Shown here: positions 1 through 8,173 of the stretch, one piece after another
How the letters are laid out: every line of letters starts with the position of its first letter
Numbering within the stretch: the stretch's first letter is position 1
Source of the DNA: an uncultured Anaerolineae bacterium
GTDB taxonomy: Bacteria > Chloroflexota > Anaerolineae > Aggregatilineales > Phototrophicaceae
NCBI GenBank assembly: GCA_937944445.1
Contig: CALDYP010000053.1
Location: forward strand, 1 to 53,830
Length of the DNA stretch: 53,830 bases
Direction: 5' to 3'
The notes under the pieces: generated by a model
The model's input: only the letters and a program-made list of their open reading frames with translations
Told to the model about the DNA's origin: nothing
Databases searched by the model: none
Position numbers and translations under genes: made by a program

Positions 1-330
1 GTCTCTGCTTGAAAGGTATACGCTTGGGACATATCACCCCCGTGATTGAGTCGGAACAATACACCACCTGCTGTTTTAACACAGCCGCGTAAGAAGAAAA
101 TAAGCGGCGACGCAGCGTGATGTGCTTGTGGGAACTCATCCCCCAACCCCTCCTCTCAGTGGAGTAGGGGGCGCGGCGTGCCCGTGCAACGTCCACGCTC
201 ATTGAGCGCTCAGCCAACGGCGGATTTGCCGCTGATTTACCCACAGAAATGGGGGATACGCTGCTCTTGTCTGCGTGTTATGATGACACTATGAAGTTGG
301 AACGATAAGTTGAGATATGGAGGCAATGTC
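1..330. other. Left-edge non-coding region
   Basis: No convincing gene is visible before the first start codon at 331. The stretch at 135-174 is a copy of the dispersed CTCATCCCCCAACCCC repeat, whose C-rich and G-rich arms can form a hairpin. A GGAGG ribosome binding site at 319-323 belongs to the gene starting at 331. The 5' part could be the end of an upstream intergenic region cut by the window. Confidence 0.5.
135..174. repeat. Dispersed CTCATCCCCCAACCCC hairpin repeat, copy 1
   Basis: This stretch reads CTCATCCCCCAACCCC, then a short loop, then a G-rich arm (GGAGTAGGGGGCG). Related copies lie at 18186-18226 and 23585-23630, with decayed copies near 15490, 31920, 34896 and 44870. All lie between genes or at gene ends. 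It resembles a small REP-like or MITE-derived intergenic repeat with no coding capacity. Confidence 0.6.
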
Positions 331-1056
331 ATGATGAGCGATCAGGAACGTGAACAGCGACTGGCCGACCATCCCCTGAGCGCCGCGCCGCAGGAAGAAA
401 AAGCCAAAAACGACGAGCAGTTCTCGTTTGAAGACGAGAAGTCCAAGCCCTTGCCGCCGGCCACCACGCGCGACTTGCAGGACATCTTCGGCTTCACCGA
501 TGCCGAACTCAATGCCAACCGCATGGGGCGCTTCTCCAACGAGCAGCGGGCGATGCTGGCCGACAACCTCAAAGAAGAGACTGATGGCATGTGGCTGATG
601 CTGACGATCATGCTCGGCACGGCGGCGCTCATCGCGCTCATCGTGTTTCCCGCCGGGGAGCTGACCCTGCCGATGATTTTGGCCATCGGCGGCGTGATCG
701 GTGCGTTCATGGCGTTTTCGTATCGGCGGCAGACCAAAGCCCGCGAGATGCAGGACAGCCAGCGCGTCAAGCAGATTGCCGGCGTGCCGCAGCTCAACAT
801 CGCGCGCTGGCGCACTGGCGAGGGCAGTCTCATCATCGGCGATCGGCGCTTCACCATCACCTCAGACCAGTTGATCCGCCTCTCGCGTTTCCATCTGCCC
901 TATATGAAAGTCTACTACACGCAGAACGGCGAGCGCGTCATCAGCGCCGAGGTGATCACACGCTACAATGACGACCTAAACAGGGAAGAAGCCGCCGAGG
1001 ACGTGCTCATCATCCCCGACGACTTCAGCGCGCAGGCCAAAGCTAAAAACGAGTAA
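331..1056 (+). CDS. Conserved two-TM membrane protein of unknown function
   Basis: This is a 241-residue protein. The ATG at 331 is preferred over an upstream TTG at 310 because GGAGG at 319-323 sits at the right distance. The first ~85 residues are charged and soluble, with Glu/Lys/Asp-rich segments followed by a short conserved-looking region (FGFTDAELNANRMGRFS). Two hydrophobic segments follow at about residues 86-106 and 112-132, joined by a very short loop, so they probably form a hairpin in the membrane. The C-terminal ~100 residues are soluble and end in a cluster of acidic residues. I do not recognise a catalytic motif. The gene converges on the acyl-CoA dehydrogenase with a gap of only 7 bases. 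Confidence 0.75.
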   Translation: MMSDQEREQRLADHPLSAAPQEEKAKNDEQFSFEDEKSKPLPPATTRDLQDIFGFTDAELNANRMGRFSNEQRAMLADNLKEETDGMWLMLTIMLGTAALIALIVFPAGELTLPMILAIGGVIGAFMAFSYRRQTKAREMQDSQRVKQIAGVPQLNIARWRTGEGSLIIGDRRFTITSDQLIRLSRFHLPYMKVYYTQNGERVISAEVITRYNDDLNREEAAEDVLIIPDDFSAQAKAKNE

Positions 1057-1063
1057 CGCGGCT

Positions 1064-2278
1064 TCAATCGCCCACTGTTGGGCGCGCGGCCTCCGGCTGT
1101 GCGCCGTATTTCTTGGCCACCGCGCGGGCGGCTACCATGCGATGCACCTCGCTCGCCCCATCGTAGATGCGGAAGGCGCGCGCCGCCTCATACCACGTCG
1201 AAAGCGGCAGGTCGCGGCTCACGCCCGTGCCGCCGCAGATTTGCAGCGCCCGGTCGATCACCCGATTCACCATCTCGCTCACGTGAACTTTGGTCATGCT
1301 GGCCTCGGCGCGGGCTTGGTCACCGTTGGTGAGCAGCCACGCGCTGTGCTGCATCATCAGGCGAGCGGCGTAGAGTTCCATCTCGCTGTCGGCGAGCATG
1401 AAGCCGACGGACTGATGCTCGATCAGCTTCTTGCCGAAGGCCCCACGTTCAACCGCGTACTGCGTGGCAAGCTCAAGGGCGCGCTGCGCGATGCCCGTCC
1501 AGCGCATGCAGTGCGTCAGACGCGCCGGGCCAAGCCGCGCCTGCGCGATGGCGAAGCCCTGCCCTTCCTTGCCGAGGATGGCGCTGTGGGGCACGCGCAC
1601 GTTCTCATAGTGGATCTCGGCATGTCCGCCGAAGTCGCCGCGCCCCAGCGTGGGCACATCGCGCACGATGGTGATGCCGGGGGTGTCAATCGGCGCGAGG
1701 AAGATTGTGCTGCCCTTGTGCGCGCCTTTTTCGGGGTCGGTCATGGCCATGATGAGCAGAAAATCGGCTATGAGGCCGTTGCTCGTGTACCACTTATGGC
1801 CGTTGATGACCCACTCATCGCCCTCACGGACGGCGTGGGTTTGCAGCATGGTGGGGTCGCTGCCTGCGCCGGGGGGCGGCTCGGTCATGCTGAAGCCGCT
1901 GAAAACGCGCCCCTCAGCCAGCGGGCGCAGGTAGCGCTCGCGCTGTGCCTCGTTGGCGAAGTGCAGCAGGGTGTGCATGTTGCCCTCGTCGGGCGCGGCG
2001 CAGTGGATCGCCAGCGGCCCGATGAGGCTGCGGCCTGCCGCCTCTAACACCGGAACCCACTCTTGAATCGTCAGGCCTAAGCCGCCTAGTTCACGCGGCA
2101 TGGTGGGAGCGAAGAGGCCTTCTGCTTTGGCCAGCGCGCGCAGGCGCATCACCTCCTCGACGCTCAGTTCTTCGCCGCTGCGCATCAGGCGCTGCTCAAC
2201 GGGGATGACCTCGCGGTCAACGAAGGCGCGCACGCGCTGCGCTAGCTCGGTCACATGGGGGGGGATGGTAAAGTCCAT
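1064..2278 (-). CDS. Acyl-CoA dehydrogenase, ACAD10/11-like
   Basis: A 404-residue FAD flavoprotein that would oxidise an acyl-CoA to the 2-enoyl-CoA in fatty or branched-chain acid degradation. The N-terminal helical domain is followed by the FAD-binding signature (FSMTEPPPGAGSDPT, about residues 130-145), a beta domain with WVINGHKWYTSNG, and a C-terminal helical domain with the ICGGTGVS motif. The usual catalytic Glu of the C-terminal YEGTSEI-type motif is replaced: the sequence here is RIYDGASEVHRM, with Asp. That pattern is typical of the ACAD10/ACAD11 group rather than of short-chain enzymes. The ATG start follows a GAGGAAC site. No electron-transfer flavoprotein genes are nearby, so the substrate cannot be told from context. 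Confidence 0.9.
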   Translation of the reverse strand: MDFTIPPHVTELAQRVRAFVDREVIPVEQRLMRSGEELSVEEVMRLRALAKAEGLFAPTMPRELGGLGLTIQEWVPVLEAAGRSLIGPLAIHCAAPDEGNMHTLLHFANEAQRERYLRPLAEGRVFSGFSMTEPPPGAGSDPTMLQTHAVREGDEWVINGHKWYTSNGLIADFLLIMAMTDPEKGAHKGSTIFLAPIDTPGITIVRDVPTLGRGDFGGHAEIHYENVRVPHSAILGKEGQGFAIAQARLGPARLTHCMRWTGIAQRALELATQYAVERGAFGKKLIEHQSVGFMLADSEMELYAARLMMQHSAWLLTNGDQARAEASMTKVHVSEMVNRVIDRALQICGGTGVSRDLPLSTWYEAARAFRIYDGASEVHRMVAARAVAKKYGAQPEAARPTVGD

Positions 2279-2456
2279 TAGCTGTTCCTCAAAAAATTAA
2301 ACGGCCTTTTGATTACATAGTGTAGCGAAGCTTTGCCAACTCGGCGAGAGGGTGTGATGAGTGGAGGCATGAGACCCTCACCCCACATCACAAAACGCAA
2401 ACGTGCTGCCAGCGCAAACTCGATTACAATCAATGATATGAAGGCAGAGGAAGCGC

Positions 2457-3161
2457 ATGAAACAGCTCACAGCGGCAGTGTTTGGCATTTTGACGCAGTT
2501 CAACGGCCTGAACGGCTATCTCATCCGCGGCGAAGACGGCTTCACGCTGGTTGACGCGGGGATGAAAGGCTTTGAGCGCTCGGTGCGGCAGGCGCTTCAT
2601 CAACTCGGCAGCACCCTGAGCGACCTCAAGCGCATCGTCATCACCCACGCGCACCCTGATCACGTCGGCGCGCTGCCGAGCCTTCAGCAGGTGGTCAACG
2701 TCACCACTTACGCCCACCGTCTTGATGCCCCCGTCATCCGAGGCGATTGGCCGATGGCCTGCCCCAAGCCCGCTGAGCTTGGGGTGGTGGGGCGGTTCAT
2801 GCTGGCGCGGATGCAGTCGATGAGCCTCGTGCCCGCGCGCGTGGACGTTGAGCTGACCGATGAGCAGATCATCGAAGGGATCGCCGCAGGCGCGCAAGTG
2901 AGGCATCTGCCCGGCCACAGCCACGGGCACATCGGCTTGTACCTGCCCGCTGAAAAGACGCTCATCGGTGGTGATGTGGTGATGCACCTGCCGTGGGGCT
3001 TGACACCCCCACTGCGGGCTGCCTCGCCGGATTGGGCGGCGGTCAAGGCGTCGATCCTCAAGGCGGCAGAACTGCCGATAGAGAACCTGCTGCTAGGGCA
3101 CGGCGCGCCCATCATCGGCGGGGCGCAGGCGCGGCTGCAAGCGTTCGCGCGCCAACTCTGA
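2457..3161 (+). CDS. Metallo-beta-lactamase-fold hydrolase
   Basis: A 234-residue single-domain protein with the complete metal-binding set of the fold. These are THAHPDHVGALP (HxHxDH, around residues 63-70), a His in GHSHGHIG, an Asp in LIGGDVV, and a final His in LLLGHGAP. No signal peptide is visible, so the protein is probably cytoplasmic. The ATG follows an AGAGGAAG site 6-7 bases upstream. Family members include glyoxalase II-like thioesterases, quorum-quenching lactonases and others. Nothing in the sequence fixes the substrate. The gene stands between a divergent acyl-CoA dehydrogenase and a downstream DUF4231 gene on the same strand (74 bp gap), so a shared transcript with the latter is possible. 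Confidence 0.85.
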   Translation: MKQLTAAVFGILTQFNGLNGYLIRGEDGFTLVDAGMKGFERSVRQALHQLGSTLSDLKRIVITHAHPDHVGALPSLQQVVNVTTYAHRLDAPVIRGDWPMACPKPAELGVVGRFMLARMQSMSLVPARVDVELTDEQIIEGIAAGAQVRHLPGHSHGHIGLYLPAEKTLIGGDVVMHLPWGLTPPLRAASPDWAAVKASILKAAELPIENLLLGHGAPIIGGAQARLQAFARQL

Positions 3162-3234
3162 CCATTTGGACGCCTGCTTGCGCGCAAGCAGATGTAAAAT
3201 GAAGCGAAGACCGAGGAACAGCGAGGTAACAACT

Positions 3235-4554
3235 ATGGCACTCCCGCCTCCATTTGAACCATCTGCCACCTCCAACGGCAAGACGACGCCTGCGCCGCGC
3301 GCCGCCACTGTCCTAACGCCCGGCGACACGCCGCAGCGTTTGCAAACGACGTCCACCCCGTCAGAGTACGATGCCTTCAAGGATCCGGCGCTGCTCAGCG
3401 CGTGGCGACGCTTTTTGGACTATGACCGTGTATCCACCAGCCAAAAGCGCTCGTACTTGCGCATCCGCGAGTGGGTGATCTTGCTCTACTTCTTGGCGGC
3501 GTCCGGCGCGGTGATCACTACCCTTTTACAAGCCAGCGGCGAGATGAACGAGCTGGTGGTGAACGGGCTGCGCTTGCTGCTGGTGATCATCCCACTGATC
3601 AGCGTCGGCCTGAACAGCTACGCTAACCAGTTTGCCAGCAGCATCGCGTGGATTGAATATCGCGTCGGCGCGGAGACGATCCGCGAGAAGATCTACCTTT
3701 ATCGCCTGCGCGCGGGCGAGTTCGCGCCGCTGCTCAGCTTGCAAGACCGCCAGCGCAAGCTGCTCGAGATGGTCAACGAAGCGGATCGCCGCATCGACCG
3801 CGCCAACGCCACGCTGCCCTACATGCAGTCGCTGGAGTCGGAAAAGCTGCCCGGCAAATCGGTTCCTGAGCGCGTGCGCCGCAAGACAGACACGCCATTC
3901 ACGATTCCGGGGGAGCGCTTCGACGACGGCTTCAGTCCGCTGAGCGTGGCCGATTACCTCTATCTGCGCATTCGCAACCAAATTGACTGGTACACGAGCC
4001 GCATTGAAGGCGACTACAACGCGGTCAAGCTGGCGCGCCTGTTCGCCCTCATCATCGCGGGCACGGGGTCGGTGATTGCAGCCTTAGGCAACGGGTTGGA
4101 GGGGCTGGTGGCCATCACCACTGCCGCGGGCGTCGCCCTGACGATGAAATCGGACTCGCGCATGTACGGCGCGACTTACGCTACCTACCACCTGACGGCC
4201 AGCCGCCTGCGCAACGAGCTGAGCCAGTGGGAAATCTTGACGCCAGAGCAGCAGCAGGACGAAGAAATCGGCGCGGAGCTGGTGGCGCGGATGGAGAAGA
4301 TCCTGTCTGAAGAGCGCGAGACGTGGCGCAGCAGCGCGATCGAGCTGCAAAACAACGCCGACCGCACCGTGACCGCCCACATCCGCACCGACGGCAACCC
4401 GATTGCGGCAGTCTCGCAGCGGGCCAACTCGCTCGATGAGTACCCGATGCTGGTTGGCCGCGTGACGGAGCCGACGCCCAGCACGGCAGCGCCCGCCAGC
4501 CCGGCGCTGCTCCACGCCGATGAGCCGACCGAGGAAGCGACGCGCGCCTCTTAG
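3235..4554 (+). CDS. DUF4231 (SLATT-like) membrane protein
   Basis: A 439-residue protein starting at ATG 3235 behind GAGGTAAC. In-frame codons reach upstream to 3166, but they have no ribosome site and look non-coding. Residues ~1-45 are Pro/Ser/Thr-rich. A first helical segment (RRFLDYDRVSTSQKRSYLRIRE) leads into two membrane helices at about 83-102 and 112-130. A charged helical region follows, and a second hydrophobic pair lies at about 267-305. The arrangement of helix, two membrane spans and helix occurs twice, as expected for DUF4231/SLATT-type proteins. Those are known partly as membrane effectors of nucleotide-signal systems, but no cyclase or SLOG gene is adjacent, so a defence role is not supported. 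The 3' end overlaps the convergent lipoprotein gene by 4 bases. Confidence 0.75.
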   Translation: MALPPPFEPSATSNGKTTPAPRAATVLTPGDTPQRLQTTSTPSEYDAFKDPALLSAWRRFLDYDRVSTSQKRSYLRIREWVILLYFLAASGAVITTLLQASGEMNELVVNGLRLLLVIIPLISVGLNSYANQFASSIAWIEYRVGAETIREKIYLYRLRAGEFAPLLSLQDRQRKLLEMVNEADRRIDRANATLPYMQSLESEKLPGKSVPERVRRKTDTPFTIPGERFDDGFSPLSVADYLYLRIRNQIDWYTSRIEGDYNAVKLARLFALIIAGTGSVIAALGNGLEGLVAITTAAGVALTMKSDSRMYGATYATYHLTASRLRNELSQWEILTPEQQQDEEIGAELVARMEKILSEERETWRSSAIELQNNADRTVTAHIRTDGNPIAAVSQRANSLDEYPMLVGRVTEPTPSTAAPASPALLHADEPTEEATRAS

Positions 4555-5537
4555 CGGATGGGCACGCTGCGCCAGTTGCCGATGACGCGCCCGCCGATCA
4601 GCACGAGGGTGTCTTGGCGGCCATCAAACGCAGCCATCAAGCCGTTCTGAAAGGCGACCGTGCGCGCGGTCGCGCCCGTCTCGACAGTCACCCCCCAGCC
4701 CAGCCCGGCGCGCACGCTGGGCTGGTTGGCCCACACCTTCGCAAACCCCCGCACTGGGGCCACCAGCCCCGGCGGGGGCGTATCCGGCAGCGTTTCAGGG
4801 TCAACCCCTGCCGCGAAGGTGTCCGCGTAGAACTCGTAATTCCCATTGCTGTAGAGCACGTAAATATCCCCGCTCAGCCAGATCATGAGGCCGTTCTGGA
4901 AGGGTTGCCACGCGCCGTTGATCGCCACCACGTCCGGCGGGTTGACGGCTGGGCAGCCCAAGCGCGGCGCGAGGTCGTTCAAGCTGGCGAAGACCTGCCC
5001 GAACGCCCCGGGCGGGAAGAACGCACAGTTGAGCGGCATGGCCACGCCCGGCACAGGCAGCGCCCCGCCCGCCGGCGCGATGACCGTGCCGATCGGAACG
5101 AACGGCAGCGGCGCGGGCGTCGTCGGCAGCGCCACGTTGAACCCTTCATAGGCAGGGACGACAAAATCAGTCGGCAGCAGGGTGGTGCGCGCGGCGAGTT
5201 CTAGCAGGCTGGTGAGCGGGCGCGCTTCGGGCGGCAGGGTTGGCTCAAAGGTGGCCGTGGGCGAGGGCGTGTCAGTGATGGTCGCGCTGGGGGTGACGGA
5301 CGGCGTGCTGCTGGCCTCAGGCGTCGGCGTGAAGGTCACAGACGGCTCAACCGTGTGGGTAAAGGTGGGGGTGAAGGCGTCTGGCAGGGTGGGGCGGGGC
5401 GGCAGCGTCGCCACGAGCGCGGCCGTGGTTGGCGCTTGCGTCGGCAGCTCTGCCAGCGTCGGCAGGGCGGGGTCAGCGCTGCTGCACGCGCTCAGCAGCC
5501 CCAGCAGGCCAACCCCGAACAAGCGTCGCCACATCAT
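4551..5537 (-). CDS. Lipoprotein with Thr-Pro linker and LGFP-like repeats
   Basis: A 328-residue protein with an N-terminal signal and lipobox (GLLSAC, Cys at about 18), so it should be anchored on the outer face of the membrane. Residues ~30-105 are a Thr/Pro/Ser-rich extended linker. The globular C-terminal part contains two LGFP-like repeats, each starting with LG and ending in FQNGLM plus an aromatic or hydrophobic strand, around residues 195-235 and 275-315. LGFP-type repeats are associated with cell-surface binding. The ATG overlaps the stop of the upstream 870-residue gene as ATGA, which implies translational coupling and membership of the same operon. Confidence 0.85.
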   Translation of the reverse strand: MMWRRLFGVGLLGLLSACSSADPALPTLAELPTQAPTTAALVATLPPRPTLPDAFTPTFTHTVEPSVTFTPTPEASSTPSVTPSATITDTPSPTATFEPTLPPEARPLTSLLELAARTTLLPTDFVVPAYEGFNVALPTTPAPLPFVPIGTVIAPAGGALPVPGVAMPLNCAFFPPGAFGQVFASLNDLAPRLGCPAVNPPDVVAINGAWQPFQNGLMIWLSGDIYVLYSNGNYEFYADTFAAGVDPETLPDTPPPGLVAPVRGFAKVWANQPSVRAGLGWGVTVETGATARTVAFQNGLMAAFDGRQDTLVLIGGRVIGNWRSVPIR

Positions 5538-8146
5538 CCTAGCAGGTTGAGCGCTTTGCGATAGGTGCTCAGCGCGTCTTGCAGCTTGCCCTGCCGCATC
5601 AGCGCATCGCCGAGGACGCGGTACACGGCTGGGTTGGCCTTGTGCGTCTTGTCGTTCACGGCCCCGCTCAAGTCCTGTACTACCTCGTTTAAGGCGATGT
5701 TCGCGCGGACGACCGCTTCGTAGTGCTGCAAGCTCGCCTCAACGTTGGTGGTCAACTGCTGGCGGGCTTGCTGCAGGTGAGCAGCCACCTCCACCGGCGG
5801 CGCGGCCACTGGCACGGGGCGGGCAGGCAGGGGCGCGGCGCGCTCTACGATCACAGGCTGTGGGGCCGGGTCAGCAGGCGGCGTGATGACCATCGCAGGC
5901 ATCGGCTCATCCTCAATCGGCTGCACGAGCCACGACGGCACGTCGCTCTTGTCTATGTTCTCCCCTACTAGCCAATCGGGCAGCGGGTCGTCAGGCGTGA
6001 ATTCTTCCGTCGTCTGCGGTTGCAACCACTCTGGAATCGGCTCATTTTCTGTTTCGAACCACTCAGTGGTGGTGACGGGTTCAACGGCGGCTTCGACCGG
6101 CTCGCCGATGAGCCATGACGGCACTACCACCGGTGTAGCGTGTTCGAGCACGGCTTCTATGGGCAGATGGGCGGGTTGCAAGCCACCCATGACGGGCGCA
6201 GCGTGTTCGAACGAAGCCGCCGCTTCCACGCGGGCTGCTGGCGCGCCGCTGTCGATTTGCGCCAAGCGGCTGGTGTACCACGCTTCCAGCTCGTCGGGGT
6301 GGCTGCTTTCCTTGTCGAAGGCTTCCACCCACGGGTCGTTGCGGTCGATGACGAGGGACGGATCTTCGGACACTATCGGCACGGTGTTCTCATCGTCGGC
6401 GAAGATGTCGCTCATGTCATCGCTCAGTCCGTCCGTCTGCGCCAAGATCCACTCTGGGATAGACGTAACAGTTGGGTCTGGTTCGCCCTCTCCCATGCTT
6501 ACCAGCGCGTCGAAGTCCTCTACTGGATCAATCGCGTCGTACACATCCACCTGCCAATCGAGCGGGGTCGACTCAGCGTACTGCGGATCCACTAGAAGCG
6601 AAGTCGCGTTGAACTCCTCTTCGTTGAGGCCGAGGTCTGCCAACATCTGTGAGACGGGGACGTCCGTCATCGTGTCTTGGTCGAGGCTGGCGAACGACTC
6701 TTGCAGCCAATCAGGGATCTCGGCCTCAATCGGCGGCAGGTTAGAATCGGTCGCCTCAGGTTCATCGGGCATCTGCTCGGCCCGTTCGAACATCTTCTCG
6801 AAGAACGTTTCAACGGCTTCCGGTGGCACATCCGCGCCGGCGTTCAGGGCGCGCATCACCTCCATCGGATCCTCTGGGATGGCCGCTTGAGCGTCTAGCT
6901 TCGTTTCGAGCGCTTCTTCACGCTGGGCATTGATCCCGGACGCGAGCGCGTCCAGCCACAGCTCGGGGTCGTCAAAGCTGCTCACGTCGGGCACAGCGGC
7001 TTCCGCGTGAGAGGCTTCATCCAGTGCACTGATAGGCTCATCGCCCATGTAGGCCGATTCGAACGAATACGGCTGATAGCCCGGACCATCCGCTGCGCTG
7101 ATGACGGGCGGCGGCAGCGGCACGTTGGCCGGGGTGACCAGCTCTGCTTGATCGACTCCGCTGGCGCGCGCGATCGACTCCAGCCAGTTGATCTCATCGC
7201 TGGTGCTGGCCTCATCCGAGGCGACGCTCTCGGCCAGTTCGGACAAGTTGCGCAGGTTGAACATGCCTGTGTCGAGGTCTTCAATCGGCGCAGGCGTGCT
7301 GGGTTGCAGCGCGCTCAAACTGCTGAGCCACTTCAGCGGGTCATCATCCACGGCCGGTTGGGGCAGATCGGCAAGGTTCTTGTTCAGCTCTTCAAACGAA
7401 ACGCTAGGCAGCGCAGCGGCCTCTGGCGCGGCTCCACCTATTTGTTTCAACCATTCAAGTGGGTCATCGAGGGCAGTCGTGGCGGCAGCGGGCGGCGCGG
7501 GCGCGAGCAAGTCATCCAGTGATGGCGGCCGCAGCACATCACCCAGATCGGCCACCGGCTCGCTGATGGGCGGCGGCGCGGCAGCAGCTTTGGCGGCTGC
7601 TTCCTTCGCTTGATAAGCTTTCCACTCCTCTTCAGACATGTAGCCCGGCGTGTACTCACCTAGTTTGGACTCATCCACCGTGCTGGTATCCCACTTGGGC
7701 AGCAGTTCCGCGAGGCGGTTCGGCTCGCCGCGCTGCGATTTGCCCATCTCTGCCAGCAGCTCCATCTGCTGCTCCAGATCAAGGCTGAGGATGTATTCGG
7801 TCAGCTCTTGTTCGCTCATCACAGGGCCAGCCGCCGCGGACGCAGGCGGCGGCGGTGGGGGCGGCGGCGCGGCTGCCACAGGCGGCGGGCTGACGGCGGC
7901 GCGGCGCTGCTTTTGGGCTTCTTCCTTCTCTAGCTGAGCCTTCCAGTCCTCGCGCGACCAACCGTAAGGAACGTAAGTGTCCTCAAGCAGCGATTGATCG
8001 ACCATTGAGGGGTCAATCTCGGGAACGTCCATGCTGGCCGACGTCGTGAACCCCTCTGTGGCTCCTTGCCGCCGCGCGAGGCTTTCCAGCCATTCGTTGA
8101 TCTGTTCTTGAGTCATGTTGTCAAAGTCCGGCATGGCATCCGTCAT
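5534..8146 (-). CDS. Large acidic Trp-motif protein with C-terminal TPR
   Basis: An 870-residue, mostly disordered, acidic protein. Only the last ~100 residues look folded, as two or three TPR-like helical hairpins (HLQQARQQL..., GDALMRQGKLQDALSTYRKA). The rest carries about 17 short motifs built on Trp plus an aliphatic residue: EWLESLARR, DPLEWLKQI, DPLKWLSSL, INWLESIAR, PDWLQESF, PEWILAQ, PSWLIGE, PEWLQP, PDWLVGE and PSWLVQP. Acidic or Pro-rich linkers separate them. A poly-Pro/Ala tract lies near residue 95. The upstream 1219-residue gene has the same motif type, including a shared DPLxW form, and ends 27 bp before this start. No enzyme domain is seen. A scaffold or multivalent binding role is my inference. 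Confidence 0.8.
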   Translation of the reverse strand: MTDAMPDFDNMTQEQINEWLESLARRQGATEGFTTSASMDVPEIDPSMVDQSLLEDTYVPYGWSREDWKAQLEKEEAQKQRRAAVSPPPVAAAPPPPPPPPASAAAGPVMSEQELTEYILSLDLEQQMELLAEMGKSQRGEPNRLAELLPKWDTSTVDESKLGEYTPGYMSEEEWKAYQAKEAAAKAAAAPPPISEPVADLGDVLRPPSLDDLLAPAPPAAATTALDDPLEWLKQIGGAAPEAAALPSVSFEELNKNLADLPQPAVDDDPLKWLSSLSALQPSTPAPIEDLDTGMFNLRNLSELAESVASDEASTSDEINWLESIARASGVDQAELVTPANVPLPPPVISAADGPGYQPYSFESAYMGDEPISALDEASHAEAAVPDVSSFDDPELWLDALASGINAQREEALETKLDAQAAIPEDPMEVMRALNAGADVPPEAVETFFEKMFERAEQMPDEPEATDSNLPPIEAEIPDWLQESFASLDQDTMTDVPVSQMLADLGLNEEEFNATSLLVDPQYAESTPLDWQVDVYDAIDPVEDFDALVSMGEGEPDPTVTSIPEWILAQTDGLSDDMSDIFADDENTVPIVSEDPSLVIDRNDPWVEAFDKESSHPDELEAWYTSRLAQIDSGAPAARVEAAASFEHAAPVMGGLQPAHLPIEAVLEHATPVVVPSWLIGEPVEAAVEPVTTTEWFETENEPIPEWLQPQTTEEFTPDDPLPDWLVGENIDKSDVPSWLVQPIEDEPMPAMVITPPADPAPQPVIVERAAPLPARPVPVAAPPVEVAAHLQQARQQLTTNVEASLQHYEAVVRANIALNEVVQDLSGAVNDKTHKANPAVYRVLGDALMRQGKLQDALSTYRKALNLLG

Positions 8147-8173
8147 GACACAAACCCCCTGACTAGTTCTCGA

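Noticed and set aside
3235..4554. DUF4231/SLATT protein as part of a nucleotide-signal defence system
   Set aside because: No cyclase, SMODS or SLOG gene lies nearby, and neighbours are unrelated enzymes and lipoproteins.
5883..6890. A 335-codon Ser/Gly-rich plus-strand frame opposite the Trp-motif gene
   Set aside because: Low-complexity antisense translation of an acidic, Pro-rich gene; no start signal.
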